64,000 bases of DNA, taken from positions 15,029,910 through 15,093,909 of the forward strand of contig CM028329.1 in the NCBI GenBank assembly GCA_016647705.1. The letters are read 5' to 3'. Shown here piece after piece: positions 31,947 through 44,079 of this stretch. A model generated the notes under the pieces. The model was not told the DNA's origin, did no database searches, and worked only from the letters and a program-made list of their open reading frames with translations. The number at the start of each line of letters is the position of its first letter. Within the stretch, counting starts at the first letter, position 1. Origin of the DNA: Eucommia ulmoides. Its lineage: Eukaryota > Streptophyta > Magnoliopsida > Garryales > Eucommiaceae. The position numbers were made by a program, and so were the translations under genes.

Positions 31947-33621
31947 TGATAGGTGTAAATTACCTACGTATTTCCAATCCGAATTTGTTAGTTTTCGAGT
32001 ACGTTTATAGTTATTTTTATATGTTTTAATATGTTTTTATATTTTTTGTATAAATCGGGTGTGTGAAGTAAAAAGATAGGAAACTGGAGCGAAAATGATG
32101 AGATCGAACCAAAGGCGAGTCGAAGTTACGGTGGATAAACAAACAAGGAGGCAAAAATATGAAGGAAGCCCACAGCCTAGGCGTCCAGACCTCCGCCTAG
32201 GCAGTGAAGATGTTGAGAATGACAAAAGGCTACTGACAGCCCACTGCCTAGGCAGGAAATTCCTCTGCCTAGGTGGAAACCCCAATAGAAACATTTCCAA
32301 GTCCACCGCCTACTTCTTCGCCTAGGCAATCACCAAACCTACAAAGCCGGTACAGGTATTGTAACTTCAAGGCTATTTTGGACTATGATGCAATCCGATT
32401 TTGGAAATACTCAAAACATAAAAGTTGTAGATCGTTTTCTTTTGTTTCCATAGGTTTTTGAATCACCTCAATAAGAGTTTGGATGAAGAAGTTACAACCA
32501 AAACAAAATTGTAAACCTGCAGTAACTTCGCCTAGGCGAATTTTTCTGCTCCTAGGCGAATTTCCGGCAGAAAGTTAACCGACTTAACTTCACTTAGGTG
32601 AAGTTTTCTTCGCCTAGGCGAAAATCCTACAGCACAGACTTGATATTTGTGAGATATTTTGACAGCTTTTGGATATTTTCTTTTCCCTTCTCTCCACCTC
32701 TCTTCAGCCCTTAAGGCCTTGGGCCATATTTTAGGTGTAGGATTAGGGATTTTTTAGGGAGAGCTCTCAACCCGAGGTGGAGGATGAAGAGGGAAGCGAA
32801 TCTTCGGATATCGGCTAAGTCGCTCGTTTTTTCTCTTTGTTTTCTTCATTTTGGTAGTAGTTGAGCATGTTTAGCTCATTTTACATTGTATAAATGGTTA
32901 GGGCCATGAGTTAAACATAGATTGTAATAGGGATTAACGTATTATTTATGAAAATGTACTTTGGGTTGAATTTTTGTTTTGTTTATGGTTGTTCCTTATA
33001 AATTCGACTGTGTTACCGTGTTTTTTATGATTATATGCTAGTTTAGATATATTAAGAATACGGGGTTTGACACTCGGGAGAGGTAACCCTAGATTCGGAT
33101 TAGGGTTAACACAATACGACAATCTAACGACCCAGGAGGGCGTTAGAAAGCGTGCAATCGATGACGTTGGGGTGAGACTCACGTGACCTAAAGTCATTAA
33201 GACTTCGAGGGGGACTTCGGTGTTGACACGAAGTCATGTATTCCCCCGTCTTACACTCGAAAGAGGTGGCGAGGGAGTTTACAAACCGAGATTGTCGGAT
33301 ACGCCGAACGCCGTTAATGTTAACTAAAACGAAAACAAACACATTTAAATAAATAAAGTTAATCCTTAGGCAATCTACTCCCCTAAACAATCTCAAATTA
33401 GTATTTATAGTATAGTTAACTTAATTAATATTTTTGTTTAGTATTAGTATTAAATCAAATTCCATTTTTAGCGCCTAGATAAAATTAGGTTATGACAATC
33501 GCGATACTTGGTAGTAACAACACCAATCCCTGTGGATACGATACCCGACTGAAAGGTACACTATACTAAAACTTGTTCCGTACGCGCGGTGAAAGTGGCA
33601 GCGCTTATTTACCGGCCACCA
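31947..33621 (+). repeat. 3' LTR of the young Athila-like element
   Basis: Near-identical to 28408-30112. It is preceded by GAGTTTTGGGGTATT, the likely polypurine region, and ends CGGCCACCA. Confidence 0.92.
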
Positions 33622-33626
33622 ACACT

Positions 33627-34165
33627 CGGGAGAGGTAACCCCGAATTCAGACTAAGGTAAACACAACAGGATGATTTAATAACCCGGGAGAGAGTTAGAA
33701 AGTATACAATCAGTGACGTTGGGGCGAGACTCATGTGACCAGTGTCGTTAAGACATTAAGGGGGACTTCGTCGTTGATGCAAAGTCACATATTCACTCAT
33801 CTTATACTCGAGAGAGGTGGTGAGTGAGTGTACAAAACAGAAATTGTCAGATAGGTTGAACACCATTATTATAAACTAAATAAGATCAAACATGTTTTTG
33901 TAAATGAAGTTAATCCCTAGATAATCTTTTCCCCTAAACATCTCATTTTAGTATTAGTATAATTTGATTAATTAACTTAGTATTAGTATTTATTAATTTT
34001 AAACACAATTTTTAACGCCTAGATAAAATTAGGTTATGACAATCGCGGTACTCGATAATAATCTCAACCAATCCCTGTGGACACGATAACCCTTACTCTC
34101 TCTATCTATACTAAAACTTAACCCGTAACTTGCGGTGAAAGTGGCAACGTAATATTCTACCACCA
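33627..34165 (+). repeat. Athila-like 5' LTR, second part
   Basis: Continues the LTR after the ACACT duplication, matches 37685-38251 and ends TACCACCA. The PBS region follows at 34172. Confidence 0.9.
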
Positions 34166-34309
34166 AGTTTTTGGCGCCGTTGCCAGGGATTGTGTTTTAT
34201 ATTATTGTCGATATTATGAGTAAATGACCCGATTTTAATTTAGTTATTTCTTTTGTGTATAATTTTTTCTTTGTAGTTTTTGTTTTTATTTTCCTACAGG
34301 GTACTTGAT

Positions 34310-35300
34310 GATGTTAGATCAACAAGTGCTTTTTCATTTCTTTCAACGGGATTCCAAGCCGTTTTATAGTGCTTGGGATCGATACAATGATTTTCTACTC
34401 CGGTTTTCGAACCATTATTTCCCAAGGGAGTGTCAACTACTAAACTTAATCGACAAGTTATAAGCCGCAACCAAAACGTGGGTTGAAAGAGGAAACGGTA
34501 CCACCTCTTTCAACCAACTAAATGTGAACGAAGCCTATCAATTTTTGGAAGACATGGCCGAGTTCAATTTTTAGTATTGGAAGTATTCACCAAGTTATCA
34601 AAGCTTGGGGGATAGTTTCACCGCTTTGGAGCCATAAATTGACACCCCAGACCAATATGTTGAGTCTTCTCCCACCCTAGATGAAATATTTGCTGATTTT
34701 ATTGGGGAGACTCAAGCGTTTTGGAGGAAAACGAATTACAGAATCAATGAGAACGTGAATCGTCTTGAAAATATTGAGACGGTCTGCACCGAAATAGATG
34801 CGACCGTAACATCTTTTCAGACACAAATCAGTCAGCTAATCTGCTTCATTGAGGCCGAGTCAAACGCGATGGCATTGGGAGATTCGCAAGCCATATTCAT
34901 TGAAAGCCACCACGAGGAATCGAAAACGAGTAGAAGGAGCTTGGGAGAGTTCAACTATGCTTACTCGAAAGAGATGGCAACCCAAGTGTGGATCGACAAT
35001 TATGATTCGTCACCATTGGAGATTCAAATTGTGATGCCAACATCGATCCCAGATGCTCATATTTATGAGGATCCGATGTGGCTCACTTGTCCTTCGCCAC
35101 CGAAAGCAACGTTCTTTCATGCCCACCAAGCACATGAGCCGATGAGGAATATTATTGAAAGCTCGAGCCATATAATGCCAAATCTCGCCAAGCTTGAGGG
35201 TATAAATAATCAAGACCCATACGTAGTATTGTACGATACTTACTATGGGCAAAAGTTGTTTTTTGTCGAGCCGTTCTCCGTGTTAAGACGAAGATATTAA
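34310..35300 (+). pseudogene. Athila-like gag remnant (fossil)
   Basis: Stretches such as FFQRDSKPFYSAWDRYNDFL, NEAYQFLEDMAEFNF and a coiled-coil-like ENVNRLENIETVCTE resemble the gag of plant Athila elements (…ESLYEAWERFKELL… in the family). The longest open piece is 34755-35300. It is broken, and no zinc knuckle, protease or RT follows. Confidence 0.75.
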
Positions 35301-36844
35301 ATCAAACGTTTCTCGGTAGTCAACCCAAGGAAAAAAATAAGTTAAATCCATCACAGCCAACTTGATTCAGAGGCGAGATTCTCTTACCTCCCAAGTAAGT
35401 GTTCTAAACCCCCATCTTCAATATCATGTTTTATGCTTTCATTGGGATGCTGATGGGTTGTTGAGGACACTGTTTGTTTTGAGTTTGGCGGTGATATGTA
35501 GTACGTTTTATTGTTTTCTAGGTATGCATGTTTGTTTAGGATTAGTTTGTTTTGTTTAGTTGTTGTTATATGCTGAGTTCTGACTTCATTTGGGCCACTA
35601 CCCGATGATGAGTCTATCCCCTGATTGTTTATTGAGGTCGAGCGTAAAACTCATTCATGTGTGTTCTGTGTGCTTGACATATCGTTTTAGTAAAATTTAT
35701 TATAGATCCTACTTGCACGAGCACGTAAACTTAATGTATAACTATCCAATTGATTTGAAAATGATTATCCATTAACCAAGTTCATGACAATAGGGATTTT
35801 AGAACCTGATTTGGGAGAAATTCGAGGCGAAATCCTAGGCGCGGTAGTTCGGGAGATATGATTTAGGCATTCGTTTTTATCTCTTGAGCCTTTGAAGCTT
35901 ATCTTGTTAAATGTTTATCTCTCGTTACCCTGTCCAAGCCTAAAAACCATTTTAATTCTAAACACTTAACTAATACCCTGGCCAATTGAACTTTTTCCAA
36001 ACCTATATCACTGAGCTGAAGGCACAATTTGAGTGAATCAAGTTAGCAGTTGCTAATGTTACTTGAAGTGAGCGGTTAGGTTTAGAGCGAACTTCTAATT
36101 GGTTCGATAATTCGAGTACTCACTTGTCATTTTTCTTTTGTTTAAACCATACCCGTGAAATTGTAATAATCAAATAAGTTTGGGGGTGTAGTTCTTGAAA
36201 AAAAAAAACCTATGTACATATAGTACAATTTTCGTTTCTTTTGAGAAATGAGTACGTCATTCTTAAATGATTGTTCAGGGTCGTTTTCAATTTTATCTGT
36301 GCGGTTTCAAGTGTGATAGTGCCAAGCATGTGCCTTGGGTATCGTCAAGTTAACGACATTAACCTATTTTCTATTTTTGATATAGTCTTGGCCATTTTCC
36401 AAAATCGAACCAAGTCCTATTGATCTTTTTGAATTTTTGAGCCTACATTAGTGGAGAATAGAACCCATGTCAGGCTTATGGATTCACTATACCTAAATGG
36501 TTTTAGTCATGAGTTTATTTGATGGATAATCTCATCTCATCGACGGATAGTTATATAATTGAGTTTTATCACACACATGTTGATAGGATCTAGAATGGCA
36601 CTTACTATTATGGAATGTTGAAATTCAATAACAGCACATGGTGTGTTTTATTCTTGAACTTGATAAGATTAGGAACCGATGAGGGAAAAATTGTTTGGCC
36701 GGTAAATGATATTCAAAACTTCCACATTACTGTTTTTAGTGTTTTTTATTTTTAGTTTTTAATTTCCTAATTAGTTGTTATATTTTTTTGTATTGTGTGG
36801 GTATTTTTCACGAGAACTAGCAAAATTTCAAGTTTGGGGGTATT
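35301..36844. other. 3' non-coding part of the Athila-like element
   Basis: Shared with the elements at 28408 and 50431, for example TGTGTGCTTGACATATCG near 35669, and ends in a GTTTGGGGGTATT polypurine-like tract before the LTR. No coding signal. Confidence 0.7.
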
Positions 36845-38251
36845 TGATAGGTGTAATTTACCAATCTATTTTCAAACCGAACTTTTTAGTTTTCGAGTAT
36901 GTTTATTACGTTTTATTATGTTTTAATACGTTTTTATTCTTTTTGTTATAAATAAGGTGTGTGGGGTGAAAAAGGATAAAAACAAATCAATAACGATCAA
37001 ATCAGATCAAGAACGGTGAGAAAACAAGCAAAAGGGCAAAATTCAGAACCTGCAGCCCACCGCCGCGGCAGTTAAGATGCAAAGAAGGCCCTAAAGTTGC
37101 TGAAAACCCATCGCCACAGCAGTGAGATCCACCGCCTCGGTGGTGAAACAATAGGAGGTCTCTGTTCCTACCGTCACATCCACTGCCGAGGCAGTGACCA
37201 AACTGACATACCTACCGCTGCCATGGTTACTTCATACACATTTTAGATATTTTTGCTCCCTACATCTTCTCCTCTCCTCTTTTCTAGCCAAAGGAGACCT
37301 CTTAGGGTTTATAATATTTTGAGAGTGTTTTGCGGAGTGCTCAACCAAATCCAAAGGAGAAGAACACGTTGCGAAAAAAAGAGAAGTGATTGTTGAACGA
37401 TTTTAGCACCAATTCTTATACAACGGCTAAGTTTTTTTCATTTCTTTCTTTATTTTCTTAACTTTGATAGTTTGTTGAGCATGTTTAGGTCCTTTTTCAT
37501 TGTATAAACGGTTATGGCCATGAGCTAAATGGATTTTGTCTAGGGATTAATAATATTTATGAAATTGTTGTTTGTTTGAGCTATGATTTGTTAACGGTTG
37601 TTCTTTATTATTCGATTGTGTTTACTGTTATTCTTTGATTATATGTTTGTTTAGATATATAGAAAATAGGGGTTTGACACTCGGGAGAGGCAACCCCAAA
37701 TTCGGACTAGGGTAAACACAACGCGACGATCTAATAACCCAGGAGGGAGTTAGAAAGTGTGCAATCAATGACATTGAGGTAAGACTCATGTGACCTAGTG
37801 TTGGTAAGACGTTGAGGAGGACTTCTTCGTTGATGCGAAGTCGCATATTCACTCATCTTACACTCGGGAGAGGTGGTAAGTGAGTGCAAAAAATCGAGAT
37901 TGTCGGATAGGTTGAACACTGTTATTGTAAACTAAACGAGATCAAACACGTTTTTGTAAATGAAGTTAATCCCTAGATAATCTTTTCCCCTAAACATCTC
38001 ATATTAGTATTAGTATAATTAGATTAATTAACTTAGTATTAGTATAATTAGATTAATTAACTTAGTATTAGTATTTATTAATTTTAAACACAATTTTTAC
38101 CGCCTAGATAAAATTAAATTATGACAATCGCAGTACTCGATAATAATCTCAACCAATCTCTGTGGACACGATAACCCTTACTCTCCCCATCTATACTAAA
38201 ACTTGACATGTATACTTGCGGTGAAAGTGGCGATGTAATATTCCACCACCA
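36845..38251 (+). repeat. 3' LTR of the outer Athila-like element
   Basis: Starts TGATAGGTGTAATTTACC and ends CCACCACCA. It is the uninterrupted copy that shows where the inner element entered the 5' LTR. Palindrome cluster at 37055-37230. Confidence 0.92.
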
Positions 38252-38256
38252 GAGGT

Positions 38257-38449
38257 CAAAGCACATTGATGTCAGGTACCATTAGATAAGAGAAACTCTT
38301 AATGACAAGTTATTAAAAGTTGAAAAAATCCACATGGATGATAATGGTACCGATATGTTCACGAAGGCTCTAGCAAAATGAAAGCTTGAAACTTGTTGCT
38401 CAATCGCTAGAACGACGAATCTCTCCACATAGTCGGAAATGAAGAGATT
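38257..38449 (+). pseudogene. End of Copia RNase H and polypurine region (fossil)
   Basis: Shows KHIDVRYH and DNGTDMFTKALAK, the conserved end of Copia pol. A purine-rich GGAAATGAAGAGAT lies just before the 3' LTR. Confidence 0.88.
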
Positions 38450-39127
38450 TGTTGGGCTTAGATTTTTAACATGTGGAGATAGTCCAATCTATGTGAAGCC
38501 CATGAAAAATATAAAAAGTTTTTTTAGGGTTGGAACAAGAGAGAAAACGCAGCAAAAGAGAGAGAAAAAAAAAAGAAGCTATCCACCAAAAACCCTAGCT
38601 GCGTAGGTTCGATCAAATACCGATTGGAGGTCGATACGCTATTTGATTAGTATAAAATTTGGATAGAAAGTTCATGACTCCTAGTTGCACAATCTGAATG
38701 GTGGAGATCATATTTTAAGTTTATCGACTACTATTTCCGACGAGACTATTTAGTGTTGTTTTGAACCCTCGTTTTGGTGAGATCTTTTGATTTTGTTCTT
38801 GTAGATCTTATTCATTGACAATGTTGTTTTTATCTTGAAGTATTGTGGTTGTGTACCTCTAGTTGTAACTAGAAAAAAACTTGTATTCCCATTATTTGTG
38901 ATAGTGGAGATTTTTAGTGGACTTCGGTCCCGTGGTTTTTACTCCACACATTGGGGAGATTTTCCATGTTAAAATGGTTTATCTCGTGTGATTATTATTG
39001 CGGTGTGTTAATTCAAATATCTTTCTAATTTAATTTTTACTAGATTCACACAAGAAATGGATAAAATTAATTTTCGTTGCCGGTTTTTATCTGATTAAAA
39101 TTTCTAGTAAGTTGATTTACCCCATCA
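38450..39127 (+). repeat. Copia 3' LTR, uninterrupted
   Basis: 678 bp, TGTTGGGCTTAG...CCCATCA. It serves as the empty-site control for the Gypsy insertion in the 5' LTR: here AAAAAACTTGTATTCCC is continuous. Confidence 0.93.
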
Positions 39128-39625
39128 AAAACTACATTGTTTGTTATGGTTGTGTTGATTATTGTCTTGTTTGGTGTTGTTTATAATTTCTATTGCGTTA
39201 TTTAGTTGACAACCACTTTGATAATGTTGTATAAATAAAGGAGATTAGATCAATATTTTTGTATAATTGAATTCATTTTTCAATTACAACACAAGAATAA
39301 GTGTTTCCTTATGTTGTTTTTGTCTCTTCTATGTTTTTTATGTTTTTGTTGTTTCTGTTTTTGTATGCATATAGGTCCAAATTTTTTTATTTTTTTATTT
39401 TTTTTTTTTGGCTAATTGGGCGTGTCATGTTGGTTCCAAGAATAAATGATGCCTTAGTGTTTATGTTGTTTTTGTTTCTTCTATGGTTTTTTATGCTTTT
39501 GTTGTTTCTGTTTTTGCATATGTACGGGTCCATTTTTTTTATTTTTTTTTTTAGCTAATTGGGCATGTCATGTTGGTTCCAATATCTTCCAAGGGAATTT
39601 AGAGATTATTAATTTAGGTTATATT
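39128..39625. repeat. Repeat R1 copy a, segment 3
   Basis: Matches 61189-61542 and contains an internal duplication of a TTTATGTTGTTTTTGTTTCTTC-like block (39310 and 39460). It is cut at 39625 by the SIRE-like LTR. Confidence 0.8.
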
Positions 39626-41945
39626 TGTTGGCCCAATGAGCTACCCAAGAGGAGGGGTGAATTGGGTAGTATTAAAAATTATCAGAATATAACACTTCAA
39701 AAATCAAACAATTAATTTTATCCTAAAATTAATTATTATCTTTTATAACAACGGATATGTGTTATCAATTAGGTGCACACCCAAATAACAAAATATAAAT
39801 AATGCAACACACAGAAATTTATACTGGTTCACCAAGCTACTCTTGGCTAATCCAATTCCCCGAGCTCTGCGAAAAGTCGCACCTACTAAACTCAAGATTC
39901 CTTTAAAGGTATGAACCAAACCCTCACAAAGATTCTTTTCGCAGGCTCAGAATCAACCTTTACAATTCCTTTTCATAAGCTAAGGAATAACCTCTATCGT
40001 TTTACGAGGCAAAAGATTAACCTAATTCTATTACAGGAAGAATCACGACCGAATCACGACCTAATCCTTTTTATACCTTAGGCTCAAGAATTAAACTTCA
40101 CACAAACACGCTCCAAATATCATTTTACCCGATAAGGATTGAACCGTTACAATTCACTCACAATTCTATAAAGGAAGAATTAAAACCAAATCTTTTTATA
40201 CTCTAAGCACATATCAAAATCTCAATCTCTTTATTGGAAGAGATTGAAACCAGCTACCCTCGATTAGACACTCCAAGTAGTATCTAATTCGACACTCAAC
40301 TCACTAATTACAAATAATTGATAAGTGATTTTCCCACTCAGAACTTCTACCACCCTAGATAAATTCAAACTCAATTAATATCCCGATACTAGTGATAAAA
40401 AAGTGAGAATTTCAAAATCTGATTTCAAATAAAGATCGGTAGCAAGCAATTAAGTACGTAATCAGATTTTCTCAAGAAATTGTTTCAAAAATAATTTTCA
40501 ATAAAAAATCCAAAAAATAATTTCAAAGATCAAATTCTAAAAAATATATAATAGAATCAAGCAACAATCAATAGTAAGTAATTTGGAATGATCTCACTAG
40601 GATTTCACCGAAAGAATAATGATTAGAATAGCAATGACACTTCAGATCGGTAATAGTAATAATCCACAACAAATATTTCTCAAGAACAAATCTCAAGAAA
40701 TATCTCACAATGCACTCAATATGATTACTCTTAGAAAACACGAGAGCTAAATAACTCAGAATGATTTCGATTATCTTGATTAATTAAAACCTCAAAAACG
40801 CAGGTTTACTTATAAGGGAATAAAAACAAGCCCTCCAACGGCTAGTTCCCATAAATCATGACATTTAATTACACCAATAGACCCTCTATATCATAATGAT
40901 TTATTCCTGGTATAATTCACTTAAAAGAACTCTTAAAATATTCAATTAAAACCCTCAAACTTTTACTCAATCTCAATTAAATAAGATAGAAAAAATTACA
41001 AGTACCAAATTGAGAAATATCAAAACTACTTGAACCATATCTATAGGGATATTTAAATATTCATTAAATAGCTCAAAATATATCAGATCCCTAAGATATC
41101 TCGCATATCTTAACCATAAACGGCTAGTAACGGCTACTATTTGAATAAAATTCAAAATTCCATAAATCCTGAAACTGATCCAGCTGTCGACTGGCCAAGA
41201 CCTATCAGTCAACCACCCAATTCAGGATGTAGCCAAGCCAAAAATTCTTCGCCCATTAGTCAACCGCCCATACTTCATCTATCGACCAGATAACTTAGGA
41301 TGTTTCACAGGTCAACTCACCTGTCGACCGAAAGATTCAGAGGCTTCCTCTTTTGGCCATAGGTCGACCTACCTGTCAACCGACCGATTCAGAGAGTTCA
41401 CCATTTAAGCTCAGGTCGACCTACCTGTCGACCGAGAAATTCAGCAACTTCACTTATCTTTCATAAGTTGACCTATAGGTCGACTGATTAATGCTGGAAT
41501 CCTCTCCTTAATCCGATTTTAATTTATTTTCTTCGACATTTTCACCCCTTTAACCGATTTCTTTCTTCGGTTAGCTCCACTAAAATCTTAAATTCAATTT
41601 TAATCAATTATCTTTATTTCGTTTTCAATTACACATAGGAGCAAATAATTTAACTAATTAGGATCCTATAAAACCACACATAATTTTAAAAAATATTTTG
41701 TGTCATGTGTGATCCTAACCGGGATACATTTAGAGTTAAAGTTTAACCTGAGTTGTTTTCCCTATGTTCTTCAAATTTTTCAAACTCTTAATCTTCCATC
41801 ATCTTTGTCATCATTTTTAGCATTGTCACAATATCTTCATGATCATTTTCATCACTGGAATAAATAAACTGAAACACTTAATAAAATCGTTAGTTCCACC
41901 AAAAACATCAACATTTAATTGTTCATCAAAATCTTAGGATCAACA
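39626..41945 (-). repeat. SIRE-like 3' LTR, minus strand
   Basis: 2.3 kb. In minus sense it starts TGTTGATCCTAAGATTTTG and ends GGCCAACA. It aligns in inverted orientation with the solo LTR at 44080-46248. A GTCGAC-type palindrome cluster lies at 41175-41490. Confidence 0.9.
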
Positions 41946-43020
41946 ATCTCCCCCTTTTTTATGATGACAATTAACTTTGACATTTTCTTCAAAACAAAAA
42001 TGTAACCACACTCCCCCTAAATCCGAGGATGGGTCTTTAACTCGTTAAAGCAAGGTAATGAAAATAATTATAAGATTTTCAACAAAGAACAAATTTCAAT
42101 ATATAATAAATTCCCACTTAAGATATTCTAAAAATCCTTCGCCCATCAGTCGACCGCCCATACTTCATCTATCGACCAGACGACTTAGGATGTTTCACAG
42201 GTCGACTCACCTGTCGACCGAAAGATTCAAAGGCTTCCTCTTTTGGCCATAGGTTGACCTACCTGTCAACCAACCAATTCAGAAAGTTCACCATTTAAGC
42301 TCAGGTCGACCAACCTGTCGACTAAGAAATTCAGCAACTTCACTTATCTTTCATAAGTCGACCTATAAGTCAACTGATTAATGCTGGAATCCTCTCCTTA
42401 ATCCGATTTTAATTTATTTTCTTCGACATTTTCACCCCTTTAACCGATTTCTTTTCTCGGTTAGCTCCACTAAAATCTTAAATTTAATTTTAATCAATTA
42501 TCTTTATTTCTTTTTTAATTACACATAGGAGCAAATAATTTAATTAATTAGAATCCTATAAAAACACACATAATTTTGAAAAAATATTTTGTGTCATGTG
42601 TGGTCCTAACCGGGATACATTAAGAGTTAAAATTTAACCTGAGTTGTTTTCCCTAGGTTCTTCAATTTTTTCAAACTCTTAGTCTTCCATCATCTTTATC
42701 ATCATTTTTAGCATTGTCACAATATCTTCATGATCATTTTCATCACTGGAATAAATAAACTGAAACACTTAATAAAATCGTTAGTTCCACCAAAAACATC
42801 AACATTTAATTGTTCATCAAAATATTAGGATCAACAATCTCCCCATTTTTTATGATGACAATTAACTTTGACATTTTCTTCAAAAAAAAAATATAACCAC
42901 ACTCCCCCTAAATCCGAAGATAGGTTCTTTAACTCGTTAAAGCAAAGTAATGAAGATAATCATAAGATTTTCAACAAAGAAAAAATTTCAATATATAATA
43001 AATTCCCCCTTAAGATATTC
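41241..43020. repeat. 890-bp tandem duplication across the polypurine/LTR junction
   Basis: Units 41241-42130 and 42131-43020 are closely similar. Each holds the first about 700 bp of the LTR, the polypurine tract and about 180 bp of internal sequence. A second polypurine tract and LTR start therefore lie at about 42836. Confidence 0.9.
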
Positions 43021-43186
43021 AACAAAATAATTCAAGCTCTCCCTTTAGATATTCATTAAAATATCAATTAATTCTCCCCCTTTTTCATTACAAAAAAAAA
43101 TGGGAAAGGGGAACTACAAAGAAATACTACTCCAGACAATCTTATAATATACTTGAAAGAGTAAACATAAAGTAATTAAATCAGAA

Positions 43187-43209
43187 TATATATATATATA
43201 TATATATAA
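43187..43209. repeat. (TA)n microsatellite
   Basis: A pure TA run in the internal region of the SIRE-like fragment. Confidence 0.9.
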
Positions 43210-43439
43210 CACTTTTAAAACACATTGAACCCATAAAATCAACTTTAAGCACAAAAATCATTTTCAACAAATACCATGTGGATCATCATTAGAAATAAAA
43301 ATCTAACTGAGTAAATTAGGTCTAGTAAATCTATTAAAATCCAAACGCTAAAAGTTAAGTTTCACCAAAAACCTAGATTAGCTATTACAGACCAAAATAT
43401 TAGTTGTAGGGCTTGTCCAAATGACACATTCAAAGAGAA

Positions 43440-43782
43440 TAAAATATATAGTCTAATGAGGACCCTGTCTAGTAAATTGATAATACAGTTCCATCAGACT
43501 AGTGGCTAGCTATTGAGGATACTGAACCCCTGGTTAAACACTTGATCCTGGAGTCATTTGATGGTATGGCGTTGATGGTCCTACCCCAGATGACCCTGCA
43601 AAGGACTGTTGTGCTCCAAACATAGGTTAGCCTGTAAAGTGTGGCTGAGCACTATACTGATGCTGGTATCCATGATGTGATGATTGCGTAAACTGGAACA
43701 TTTGTTCCATACTTCTCGTGATTTTTCCAAATCTAGCTTCCATATTCATATTCATTCTTGTCATACTATTTTCTTGTTTTTG
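43440..43782 (-). pseudogene. C-terminal tail of the SIRE-like 3' ORF (fossil)
   Basis: The minus-strand translation is Met/Gln/Gly/Ser/Pro-rich: MNMNMEARFGKITRSMEQMF, then HHGYQHQYSAQPHFTG. The position, upstream of the 3' untranslated region and LTR, suits the additional ORF that SIRE elements carry after pol. Which family of extra ORF it is cannot be told from this tail. Broken. Confidence 0.45.
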
Positions 43783-44079
43783 TGTCACTGTAATTTTGTG
43801 CCAATTTTTCTGCAAGTTTTAGTAATGCAACGATTTTTTTTTAGCAATAATTATTATTTTTCAAAGTCCAACCTAAAAAATACATGGGCAACCCATGGTT
43901 CTCATTAGCCCAATCCAAAAATAGGCCTAACTCGCATATTATTGGGCATCCCATGGTTTAAACTAGTCATCCTACGTACTTCAACCCGCCCCAACCCGCA
44001 TATTATTAGGCGGTCCACTGTTCAAACTAGTCCAACCTACATAGTATTGGTTCGATCCATGGTTTTGGCCCAAACCGCC
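43783..44079 (+). repeat. hAT-like / gypsy-type repeat copy 2, first segment
   Basis: From TGTCACTGTAATTTTGTGCC onward it matches 4382-4679, including GGGCAACCCATGGTTCTCATT. It is interrupted at 44080 by a SIRE-like solo LTR and resumes at 46254. Confidence 0.85.

Larger units (their letters stand above)
28408..33621 (+). mobile_element. Younger Athila-like non-autonomous element inside the LTR of its relative (fossil, structurally whole)
   Basis: LTRs at 28408-30112 and 31947-33621, with an internal region of only 1.8 kb (30113-31946). The PBS region at 30119 is TGGCGCCGTTTCCGGGGA. The flanks AATCT (28403-28407) and ACACT (33622-33626) are a decayed 5-bp duplication; the uninterrupted sister LTR reads TTTGACACTCGGGAG near 37680. 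The LTRs differ at about 8 positions in their first roughly 340 bp, making this the youngest datable insertion in the nest. It has both LTRs and a PBS but no usable coding capacity. Confidence 0.92.
27559..38251 (+). mobile_element. Athila-like non-autonomous Gypsy element, inserted in the Copia RNase H and itself interrupted (fossil)
   Basis: Perfect GAGGT duplication (27554-27558 and 38252-38256). The 5' LTR is in two parts (27559-28407 and 33627-34165), the internal region is 34166-36844 and the 3' LTR is 36845-38251. The PBS region at 34172 (TGGCGCCGTTGCCAGGGA) is the form typical of Athila. Only gag-like remnants are coding; there is no pol. A second element of the same family sits in the 5' LTR. 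Without that insertion it is about 5.5 kb. The LTRs are moderately diverged, intermediate in age between the Copia host and the inner element. Confidence 0.92.
10722..39127 (+). mobile_element. Tork/Tnt1-like Copia LTR retrotransposon, the outer element of the nest (fossil)
   Basis: The LTRs start TGTTGGGCTT and end CCCATCA. The PBS at 22358 (TGGTATCAAAGCA) fits initiator Met tRNA. Order of parts: 5' LTR, gag with zinc knuckle, protease, integrase, reverse transcriptase, RNase H, 3' LTR, which is Copia order with Tnt1/Tork-like signatures. The flanks are A-rich near-duplicates (AAAAT left, AAAAC right), and R1 copy b (about 61188) shows the uninterrupted site. The element is broken by three large insertions (11149-22111, 23932-25290, 27559-38251) and by many smaller lesions. 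Its own sequence sums to about 5 kb. The two LTRs are clearly diverged, so it is the oldest datable layer inside R1 apart from the LINE, whose order is unknown. Confidence 0.92.
39626..43782 (-). mobile_element. Partial SIRE/Maximus-like Copia element, minus strand (fossil)
   Basis: In element orientation it comprises the end of a 3' coding region, a 3' untranslated region, a polypurine tract (AAAAAAGGGGGAGAT at 41946-41960) and a large 3' LTR (41945 to 39626). GGGGTGAATTGGGTA near the LTR end and the GGGGGAGAT polypurine tract fit SIRE-type elements. The 5' LTR and most of gag-pol are missing. The polypurine/LTR junction is duplicated in tandem (890-bp period). Where it meets the next repeat at 43782, no target duplication was found. 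Confidence 0.8.

Noticed and set aside
28408-33621. Interpreting the two LTRs as independent solo LTRs
   Set aside because: A PBS follows the first, a polypurine region precedes the second, and one 5-bp flank pair brackets the whole unit.
34755-35300. 181-codon ORF as a host gene
   Set aside because: It lies in the internal region of an Athila-like element, directly after gag-like stretches. It is a remnant of that element.
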